A stretch of 64,000 nt of DNA, taken from the NCBI GenBank assembly GCA_963840925.1, contig CAWJAY010000030.1, positions 124,001 through 188,000 on the forward strand, in the 5' to 3' direction. Shown one piece after another: positions 8,793 to 16,555 of the stretch (within the stretch, counting starts at the first letter, position 1; every line of letters begins with the position of its first letter). The notes beneath the pieces were generated by a model. That model did not search any database. It was not told where the DNA came from and saw only the letters and a program-made list of their open reading frames with translations. A program made the translations under genes and the position numbers. This DNA comes from DATAOG01 sp963840925. GTDB taxonomy: Bacteria; Pseudomonadota; Alphaproteobacteria; Geminicoccales; Geminicoccaceae.

Positions 8793-9026
8793 ATGATGAA
8801 AAAGTTCGCGATCGTGGTCGCCTCGGGCCTGCTGCTGGCAACGCCGGTCGCCGCCCAGGGCACCGGCGGCGGCTGGACCGTCCAGAGCACGCCGTTCGGC
8901 ACGACGGTTTCCAACGCCGACAAGGGCATCTCCTTCAAGGCGCCCGATGCCAAGGCCGGCCAGGAGATGGCCGACGTGCTGAACAAGGTCGACAAGCGCG
9001 ACGACAAGAAGAACAAGGACGCCTGA
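8793..9026 (+). CDS. Small exported protein of unknown function
   Basis: This 77-residue protein starts at ATG 8793 behind a good ribosome-binding site (AAGGAG at 8783). It has a signal peptide (MMKKFAIVVASGLLLATPVAAQ). The mature peptide is about 55 residues and very lysine/aspartate-rich at its end (KVDKRDDKKNKDA). No family was recognised. It lies 32 bp after the preceding exported protein, so co-expression is likely. Its codon use and GC resemble the neighbours. Confidence 0.6.
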   Translation: MMKKFAIVVASGLLLATPVAAQGTGGGWTVQSTPFGTTVSNADKGISFKAPDAKAGQEMADVLNKVDKRDDKKNKDA

Positions 9027-9114
9027 GCACCGGCGGCGCGGGCCAAGCGGCGCAGGTTGGTTGGCGGCCGGCGGAAGCCGGCCGCCCGAGGTCCGGGCGC
9101 ACCTCCGGCCTCAG

Positions 9115-9331
9115 CCAACCCGCGCCTGCCCGCGCGCCGGCACCGCCCGCGCCCGCCCGTTATCTCCCCACTCCGCCGTGACCGCCGCATTGTTGCTCCG
9201 GTTCTGCGCCTTACGGCCGCACGGCGAGGCCGCGCCGCACCAACACTCGCCCCAACCCCCGCCACCAGCAGCGACTTGCCAAGGCGCGAGCCCGTCCCCT
9301 GCAGCATCGGCACCCGGCGTATCGGCCATCT
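9115..9331 (-). pseudogene. Remnant of the cobQ 5' end (copy 1)
   Basis: This stretch matches the first 70 or so codons of the intact cobQ at 8245. Recognisable pieces in shifting frames are LQGTGSRLGKSLLVAG, RSNNAAVTAEWG and the alanine/arginine-rich stretch after it. An ATG at the same relative place is present, but single-base losses break the frame within 30 codons and nothing beyond the 5' part remains. It lies between the exported proteins and hicB, in the same orientation as cobQ. It cannot make a functional enzyme. Confidence 0.75.
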
Positions 9332-9423
9332 CCCTTCGCCTCCGACGGAGCCTGCCGGGTATGCATCTCGGGAACCCAGCGGCGCCCGCAACCCTGACCG
9401 CTCGCCGGTGCGCCGGCCCGGGC

Positions 9424-9828
9424 TCAGGCGGCGCTCTGCTCGCGCAGCAGCCGACGCGCGGCCTCGGCGAGGAAGCCGGACCGGGTGAAGCCCTGGGACG
9501 CGGCGGCCCGGTCGACCGCGGTCACCAGCGCTTCATCCATGGTGATCGAGAGCCGCACCGCGCGGCCCGGCAGATCGACCCGCACCAGCGTCTTGAGCAC
9601 GACGTCGCCCGGGACCTCGTCCGCGAGGGCCTCCAGCGAGCCCGGCTCCGGAATCGCCTCGCCGTACTCGAGCATCAGCTCGATGTGCGCGCGCAACGCC
9701 TCGTGGCCGCGCTCGACCGCCTCCTCCACGCTCGCGCCGGCGCTCACGCAGCCCGGCAGGTCGGGGAACGAGATGCCGAAGCCGCTGGCGCTGCGGTCGA
9801 CCACGGCGGGATAGTAGCGCGCGACCAT
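9424..9828 (-). CDS. hicB: HicB-family antitoxin
   Basis: This 134-residue antitoxin neutralises HicA and represses the operon. Residues 1-75 form the HicB-like fold with the family pattern FGISFPDLPGCVSAGASVEEA. Residues about 90-128 form a ribbon-helix-helix DNA-binding domain (RLSITMDEALVTAVDRAAA). The ATG at 9828 lies five bases after the hicA stop. The gene order hicA-hicB is the common one. The pair is flanked on both sides by broken cobQ 5' copies, so it may have arrived or been retained during a local duplication. Confidence 0.9.
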   Translation of the reverse strand: MVARYYPAVVDRSASGFGISFPDLPGCVSAGASVEEAVERGHEALRAHIELMLEYGEAIPEPGSLEALADEVPGDVVLKTLVRVDLPGRAVRLSITMDEALVTAVDRAAASQGFTRSGFLAEAARRLLREQSAA

Positions 9829-9832
9829 GGCC

Positions 9833-10045
9833 TCACCTCCATCGAGCGCGCAGATCGAGGCCGCTCTGGCGCTCGATGCTGGCGATCACCCTGACGGACA
9901 GGTCCTTGACCGGATGGGGCACGGTCACTGTTCCCGGTCTCTCCGGATGCCGGAACTGTTGATGATCGCCGGCGACGCGGACCCTCACCCACCCGGCAGC
10001 GTGCAGGGCTCTGATCACCTGTCGGCTGCTCAACGAGCGGCGCAT
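9833..10045 (-). CDS. hicA: HicA-family toxin (mRNA interferase)
   Basis: This 70-residue protein has the HicA double-stranded-RNA-binding-like fold. HicA toxins cleave mRNA, using a histidine in the G-S/D-H-x-x-F segment; here it reads AGDHQQFRHPERPG (about residues 25-38). It is followed by TVPHPVKDLSVRVIASIERQSGLDL, the usual family ending. The length is close to the family norm (about 60-80). The first gene of a two-gene operon with hicB. Confidence 0.9.
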   Translation of the reverse strand: MRRSLSSRQVIRALHAAGWVRVRVAGDHQQFRHPERPGTVTVPHPVKDLSVRVIASIERQSGLDLRARWR

Positions 10046-10102
10046 CCATAGAAACTATGTACTCGATGCCGGTTCGCCGCAAGTTCCTGCGGCTGCGCGC
10101 CA

Positions 10103-10425
10103 TTGCCCGAGCACGCGCCCCTGCACGACCACCTGCGCCCGACCTCGCTCTGCGGCTTCAACAGCACCGGGTTCATATCGACCGACGCCGCCACCCGCCA
10201 CGCCCGCGCCGGCACCGCCTGCGCCCGCCCGATCTCGCCGCCGTCGACCGTGACCGCCGCGTTGTTGCTCATGTTCTGCGGCTTGAACGTCCGCACGGCT
10301 TCTGCGGCTTGAACGTCCGCACGGCGAGCGCCCGCCGCGCATACGCCCGGCAAAGACCCGCCACCAGCAGCGATTTCCCGACATGCGAGCCCGTGCCCTG
10401 CAGCATCAGCGCGGGTGTGTCCAGT
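10103..10425 (-). pseudogene. Remnant of the cobQ 5' end (copy 2), with internal duplication
   Basis: This is a second, better preserved copy of the first 100 or so codons of cobQ. Readable pieces include ALMLQGTGSHVGKSLLVAG, FKPQNMSNNAAVTVDGGE and DMNPVLLKPQSEVG, in the same order as the intact gene. A perfect 26-bp tandem duplication in the FKPQ-coding region (about 10273-10324) disrupts the frame, and the match stops after the QSEVG/VVVQG region. It lacks a start codon in the cobQ position. It lies directly downstream of the LRR gene end and upstream of hicA. Confidence 0.78.
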
Positions 10426-10438
10426 ACTAGCTTCGTCA

Positions 10439-12692
10439 TTACGGGCCAAGGATGACGATCCGGTCATTCCCACGCGCCGCTAAGCGCCGCTTCAGCTCGG
10501 CAACATCCTGCGCAGGACTTTCGTCCCCGTCACATCCAGATGCCTAAGTTTATTAAGATTGAAGAGGGGAGCTACGTCCTGTACGTCCGAGCCAGAGAGG
10601 TAGCATGCAGGTTGGAAGATCCGCAAGTGGCCCTCGCTCGCCCCTGTGTAGAGGCTGAAGACTTACAGGGCGAGCGGCGAGAGATCTTCTACTCGCGCAT
10701 TGGACATTCAGTAGCCTGGCGAGTTGAGTCCAGGTTGCTTGGCTTGACGCGTCGAGGTGAAGGCCTTCTAGATCGACGAGATTGGAGAGCGGTGTGAGGT
10801 CAGCGACTTCCATACCAGACTACGAAACAGATTTCGTAACTTGGAAAGCCTCGAGCGGACCCAAATCTTTCACATATGTACCGGCGAGGTCGAGCAGTTG
10901 CAAGTTGCTGAGTGGCCAAGCGAAATGACGCTCGATATGTTCTGTCGCGGAGGTCGAGCGAGGAGGTGGCTGAGCGGGGCGGCATCGGGGACTGTTGTCC
11001 CCGTAGGTTGAGGGATTGAAGGTTGATGAGATGCTGAGCGGACGGCGTTGACTTCGTGATCCCCCAGGCCGAGGTATTTAAGTTGATGAGGTCGCTGAGT
11101 GGGGCGACGTCGGCGATCCGCGTGCCTGATAGGTTGAGCTTCTGCAGGTTGGTGAGCTTCGCGAGTGGCGCGGCGTCGTCGACCTGTGTGTCCGAGAGGT
11201 CGAGGTGTGCAGCTTGGTGAGGTTGGCGAGCGGGGCAGTGTCGGCGACCTGCGTGCGCGAGAGGTCGATAATTTGCAGATTAGTGAGGTTGGTGAGTGGG
11301 GCAACATCCACAACCGTTGCGCCCGCGAGATCAATTTCCGTAACCGGTTCAATTGATTTAAGCAGCGGACCGGCTTTGTTCGTATCGCCTAAGTTCGCCC
11401 TCCATCTCCACCGAAACCGTTGCTGTCTTTTTCGGAGGTGATGGAGAGGCCGAGGTCGGCTAAATGAGTTCGTTCGAGAAGCCGGGTTTGCAAATAGCTT
11501 ATCCATCCAGCTGCTGCTGCGAGGACGACCAGAAGAGCAACCACGGCGATGATGGCGTAGCGCCGGTACGCCCGAAGCGCGCGTTTTGGTTTCACTCCAT
11601 CAAGCCAACGCCGGTCGAACAAGCGCGCGTAGATCCGGTTGCGGACGACGAGATAGCCCGTCCCGGTACGCTTTACTAGCCCGGAAAGCTTTAGTTCCAT
11701 ATGAGCGAGAGTGGTCTGGTCTCGCTCGGGCGGGCCGTTCAAGATCTTCTCGTATAGGTTGAACGTCGCGAGGCCGTTGGCGAGGCGTGTCTCGAGGAAA
11801 CGTGATACCTGCTGGAAGTGAACGTCCCCGCTCACCCGCTCTAGTGAGCGAAAAGCGCTCTGAACCTGCTCATCGAGATCTTCCGGTGTTACCTTGGAGC
11901 CACTCTCGATAAGCCACGTGCAAAGCCGGATGGTGAGATACGGTTGCCCGCCGGTCCAATAGAGTACGCGCTCAAGCAGGGCACGCCCTCGCTCGCGATC
12001 AACGCTCAGCGCGTCAATAAGCGGCGTGAGATCATGATTCCCAAGTCGAAATCTCGCAACTCCAGCGTGCTGCCGACGTTGTAGGGCGTTGTGCGGCGGT
12101 CCTTGATCAGCTCGTTCGGCGACGCGACGCCGACGAAGCAGAACGCGAGCCGCTCGTAGGCCGGGACCGATGGCCGCTCATTGTGCATCCCCCGGAGCGC
12201 CGTGAACAGGTCATCGGTCCAGGCCAGCTTTAGCGTGCTGTCGATCTCGTCGAGGAAGCAGACCACGGGCCCGTGCACCTGCTCCAGAACGACCTCGCGG
12301 AAGAAGCGCATCAGGCGCTGGTTGACCGTCTCCTCCGGGTGCTCCGGCCACCATGTAGAGAGGTCGACTTCGATCTTGAGATCGCGCGCGATCTTTTTGA
12401 GCAGGCCCAGAAAGTACGTGGTCGCGTCCTCGGGCGTGCCAAGCTGAGCCGCGAGATCGACGATCGCGCATCTGGCGCCCCGCCTGGTCAAAACTTCCGC
12501 GGCACGCACCATCAGGCTCGACTTGCCGGTCTGGCGCGACGTCAGTACGTTGACGTACTGCCCCTCCGACAAGAGCTTACGGAGGAGCTCGTCCTCAGGT
12601 CGCTCAATGTAAAGGTGCCGCCGCGGGTTGAGCGTACCACCAGCTTGAAGTCGCAACCGTAACCCTGGTTCCGGCACAGGGCCTTCGCTCAT
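10439..12692 (-). CDS. AAA-like (STAND) ATPase with transmembrane helix and C-terminal leucine-rich repeats, frameshifted
   Basis: The composite reading runs from ATG 12692 to TAA 10439 (about 750 residues). Residues 1-220 hold the ATPase: P-loop LTSRQTGKSSLMVRAAE and Walker B VVCFLDEID. A helical/winged-helix part (GGQPYLTIRLCTWL) follows, then one hydrophobic helix (about 11560-11500). The rest is leucine-rich repeats with the pattern L-x-x-L-x-x-L-x-x-L-x-L-x-x-T-x-V-x-D, ending ELKRRLAARGNDRIVILGP. The frame shifts near 12030 (GGG where GGGG would restore it), near 11400 and several times among the repeats. It overlaps the TIR gene stop by four bases (ATGA), so the two genes form an operon. 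Whether it is a pseudogene or mis-sequenced is unclear. Confidence 0.7.
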
Positions 12693-15004
12693 TGCAGATC
12701 CTTAAAAAAGCGCAAATATAATTGGTTCGACGCCGCAACCTTCAAACCTTCACGACTTACAAGCCCTTCCGAATGCAGATAACGATACTTCCAATCATCG
12801 GCCTGGCGTTTTCCCATTGCCGCTTGTTGCATAGCCTCAAGCAAGTGTCCCTGTTGCAACCGAAACAGCACTGCCTTTAGATGATCGCCCAATGGGCCAT
12901 CGATCTTGTGCGCTGATTTGTTGAGTTCGTCGAACGAAATCACTTGCTTTGAATGTAGACGGAAGAAAACCCAATCGAGTGAGATACGGATGTCCGCCAA
13001 ATAATTCATGCAGTCGATCTAAGTCCCCAGCCGGCAATAAATCTCCATATTTAGTGTTGATTTCATCGATTTCCAGTCTGTTGAAAGATCCGATTTCGAC
13101 GATCTGGGCAAAATTGAATGGCGATCTATCTGAACCTGTGATCAGAAGATGAGGTTCCATGCGACACACAAAAATCTGATCAAGGGTTTCCCACAACGAT
13201 GGCAGCGATTCACCTCGGTTGTTATGCCAGAGCCGAAACATTGCAAAAAATCATCTTGATAGGTTCGTCCGACTATGCGCTCGATTTCTTCACAAGCTAC
13301 CACTAAAGAATGTTTTGTCGACAATACATGATCTTCCATGAATGCCGTTAGATCGCCCGCTGTTGTGAATAATCTATCGTCTTCCACGCTAATTCGGAGG
13401 GTTTTAGTGATTTGTCGAGAAACAAAACGGAGTATAGAAGCCAAACTTGATAGGTCTTCGGGAGTGGCGGAGTCGAAATTAACGAAAGCAATGCGTTTTT
13501 TGTTTGCTGCACACCCAGCCAAATATCGCCGAAGCAAACTGGACCCGCCAGTCTGGCGTGTAGCCTTAATCAATATTGATTCGCCAACACTTTCAGCGAG
13601 TTCAGCAAGAACTGCATCAGCGTGTCGGCGGACATAGAACTGGTCACTTAACTTGATAAGGCCTGCTGGTTCGCGAAGTGAGTAGGCCAAGACCTTTGGT
13701 ATTGGGTGTACGGAATCTGCATCTTGTGGCGTGACGACCACCGGGGAGTTTGACTTGTCCGCGGTGGGAGCATTGCCCAATGCTGCTGCGACCGCATCGA
13801 GTAAGATGGGCGTATCAGTGCTGTTCGCCCAGCGCAGATATTGAAACGGTGCGAGATAACTATCGAGTTCCAGGTCAAGTTGCCCGTCGTATCGTACCCT
13901 GACTGGAAGGATGTTAGGGCGGCCGTCCAAATCCCGCTTCAAGCGCGCCTTGCGCACTTCACTTCGCACCATGTCGCTGTGAATCGCCGCCTCGGAGAGA
14001 AGCACGATCAGTGCGTCGCACGAGTCGATTTGGCGCTCTATCTCGGCGACCCAGGCGGTGCCGACCTTTATCTCGCCATCAATGAAGGCCTCGTGCCCTG
14101 CTTTCTTCAGCCCCGCCCGCAGGTCATCCGCGAGCCTGCGATCTTCCTCCGAGCGGCGGCTGTAGGAGATGAAATAGCGTGAGGCTGGGCGAGCCTTGGG
14201 ATCAGCCGACGGCTGCGCCAGCAAGGCTGCAGAGGCGGGCGAGGGCGGGCTGTGCGGCAGGCGCTTGCCGAGGAAGTTCTTGACCGCGCCGTAGACGAGG
14301 TCGGTCCGGCCCTGGGGCTTGCAGATCGAAAAGTGATCGGCGTCGACCGGGCAGGGCACGCCGACGCCGGCATCGCCGGTCGCCTCGTCGACCACGCGCA
14401 CGCCCTGGGAGTCGCGGGTCTCGAACATCGCCAGCGTGTCGATCCCGAGCGCCTTGGCGTTCTGCCGGTACCAGACGTTCAGGTCGCGAAGCGCCGGGGC
14501 GTTCGCCTCGAGCTCGCTGATGCTGACGGTCAGGCGCAAGAGCTTGCCCAGCGCGCCCAGATAGCCGGCCAGATCGGCCCCGGTGTGGGGCGTGGCGAGG
14601 AACACGATGCCGCGGGTGTTGTCGACGATCGCCCGCCAGGCGCTCACGCCGAGGTCCCGCGCGCTGCGCAGCATCTGCTTCGCGACCAGGCCGCCCAGGC
14701 TGTGGCAGACGAAGAACAGCGGGCGGCCGCCCAGGCCATTCGCTTCGAGGCGGGTCAGAACGTTCGTGGCGCGATCGACCAGCGGCATGCTCGAGCCGAG
14801 CCATTTGGACGGGCTCGCATCGTAGGCCAGGCAATGAACCGCGAGATGGGGGAAATCCTCGGCCAGCCAGAATGGCAAGGAGTCCTTGGGTTGGCGCTCT
14901 TCGTGCCACCACGTGGCGAAGGGATCACCGCCCAGGCCGTGCACGAAGATCAGATCCGCGACCGCCGCGGGTCCGGGGTCGCTTATGGCGTGCAGCTCGC
15001 TCAA
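12689..15004 (-). CDS. Alpha/beta-hydrolase - TIR - AAA-like ATPase protein, frameshifted (candidate defence effector)
   Basis: Domains in order: a PGAP1-like serine hydrolase (about residues 15-250) with HGLGGDP, nucleophile elbow CHSLGG and a late histidine in DADHFS; a TIR domain (about 275-407) with YFISYSRRSEEDR, FIDGEIKVG and SEAAIHSDMVRSEV, its last glutamate aligning with the NADase position; then an AAA-like ATPase with degenerate P-loop TRQTGGSSLL and a C-terminal GGHPYLTRLG plus helical region. The frame breaks near 13248 (six T where seven restore it) and near 12970. I chose TTG 15004 because GGAGG lies five bases upstream; an ATG at 15058 has none. Its stop overlaps the AAA-LRR gene. 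Confidence 0.78.
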
Positions 15005-15392
15005 ATTCGCCTCCCCACGACTTCGTCCACCCATACCACAGAGCCAGGGGATCGCCAATCGGTTCGCATCAACGGTTGCACCGCAGAGGAGGGCACGGAA
15101 GTGTGTCCTCCAACCGCATCAATCGCACATCAATGGCACACCTCTGGCTTTGGCAAAGCCAGGCAAACTGCGGGTCGGGGCCGATGGAGGCGGTGGATCG
15201 CCGATCATTATTTGCCGATCGAAGTCAAAAAGGACACAGATTGGTCACATTCTGTGCACACCTCAAATCAAAAGCGTGCCCTCGGAAATTGGCTCGTTCA
15301 ATCTAAACCGCCTGATCCGGCATCATTTTTCCGATTCGGGCGCCTGTCCGGCGGGCTCCTCAAGCATCAGCCCGGAAAAGCGGGTGGAAAAA
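15005..15392. other. Intergenic region between the TIR gene and cobO
   Basis: No convincing gene was seen in these 388 bases, which are less GC-rich than the surroundings. They include the likely promoter region of the TIR operon (leftward). A perfect 9-bp inverted repeat with a one-base centre (CTGGCTTTG/CAAAGCCAG, about 15144-15162) is present and could be an operator or a weak hairpin. No cobalamin riboswitch core was recognised in front of the TIR operon. Confidence 0.5.
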
Positions 15393-16007
15393 TCAGTATT
15401 CGATGCCGAGTTGGGCTTTGACGCCGGCGCGGAACGGGTGCTTGATCAGCGTCATCTCGGTCACCAGATCAGCGGCCGCCAGCAGCTCCGGCCTGGCGTT
15501 GCGGCCGGTGACCACGACGTGCAGGTCCGGGCGCTTCGCCAGGAGGCCGTCCACGACCTCGATAATGGGCAAATAATCCTTGCGCAGCACGATGTTGAGC
15601 TCGTCCAGGATCACCAGATGCAGCGCCGGATCGGCCATCATTCTTTGCGCTTCCGCCCAGGCCGCCTGCGCGGCCGCGACGTCCCGCTCGCGGTCCTGGG
15701 TTTCCCAGGTAAAGCCTTCGCCCATCACCTTGACCTCGACAAGCTCCGGGAAACGCTGGAGAAATTCCCGCTCGCCAGTGTCCCGCCGGCCCTTGACGAA
15801 CTGCACGACCCCGAGCTTCAGCCCATGCCCCAAACACCGCATCGCCAGGCCCCAGGCCGCCGTGCTCTTGCCCTTGCCGGTCCCGGTGTGGACGATCAGC
15901 AGCCCCTTTTCCCGAGTCTTCGACGCATAGATCCGGTCCTTAACGGCTTTGATTCGCGCCATCTTTTCCCTATGGGCCTCGTTCACCTCGGCTTCGGTCG
16001 TGGTCAT
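15393..16007 (-). CDS. cobO: Cob(I)yrinic acid a,c-diamide adenosyltransferase CobO/BtuR
   Basis: This 204-residue enzyme transfers the adenosyl group of ATP to Co(I) corrinoids. The P-loop HTGTGKGKSTAAWG is at about residues 40-53. VVQFVKGR, FTWETQDRERD and VILDELNIVL then follow in the order seen in BtuR/CobA proteins. The length and C-terminus (HPFRAGVKAQLGIEY) are typical. It is separated from the other cob genes by the TIR operon on one side and a 548-bp gap before cobN on the other. Confidence 0.96.
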   Translation of the reverse strand: MTTTEAEVNEAHREKMARIKAVKDRIYASKTREKGLLIVHTGTGKGKSTAAWGLAMRCLGHGLKLGVVQFVKGRRDTGEREFLQRFPELVEVKVMGEGFTWETQDRERDVAAAQAAWAEAQRMMADPALHLVILDELNIVLRKDYLPIIEVVDGLLAKRPDLHVVVTGRNARPELLAAADLVTEMTLIKHPFRAGVKAQLGIEY

Positions 16008-16555
16008 CGCCCTTCCTCGCCACGTGCTCCGCTCGACGTGCCGGACAGGTTAGCACGCGGACCGCGGGCGAGCGAGGCCGCTGGCGGCAGGCGCCGATCG
16101 GCGGCTCGGTGCGCGCGCCAACACCCGCTCAGAAGTCGACCTGGCGCGCCGCCGACGCCCTTGGCTATCGTTGCTCGAGCCCTCGGCCGCGCCCGCGCGC
16201 GTCCCGAGCACGTGGGTAAAGGCATAGTTGAGCATTCAGCCGCACGTGATCGTAGAGATGCCAGCTGGACGACCGGTGCGGAGCCCGTGTCAGGAATCTG
16301 GCAGCTTGCGGCGACCTGCTTCGAAGCGGCGGTGCGGGCCGGCCGCAGCGGGGTTCAGGCGGCGGCCGCTCGTTCCGGATCGGCTGCCGGTGCAAGAGGC
16401 CGCAGCCGGGCGCCGATCGAGCCCAGCCGATCGCGGAGCTCGGCTGGGTCGATGCCGTCGCGCTCGAGCAGCAGCAGCACGATCGGATCGGCCAGCAGCT
16501 CCTCCGGCGGCGGTTCGCCGCCGGCATCCTGATAAGTGCCCGGCCATCACATCGC
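16008..16555. other. Intergenic region between cobO and cobN
   Basis: This 548-bp gap contains one plausible broken small gene (16355-16550, listed separately). The rest shows only short, arginine-rich frames on both strands that look like noise in GC-rich DNA. No terminator hairpin with a T-run and no riboswitch core was recognised. Confidence 0.4.
16355..16550 (-). pseudogene. Possible small gene directly after cobN, frameshifted
   Basis: An ATG at 16550, six bases past the cobN stop, starts MAGHLS. One base shift later the frame reads EELLADPIVLLLLERDGIDP and then AELRDRLGSIGARLRPLAP before a stop at 16355. The amphipathic, leucine-rich composition and the D-P-I-V-x-x-x-L-x-R-D-G pattern look like a genuine small protein rather than noise. 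The composite is about 64 residues. I do not recognise the family, and without the shift there is no good start codon. Confidence 0.35.
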
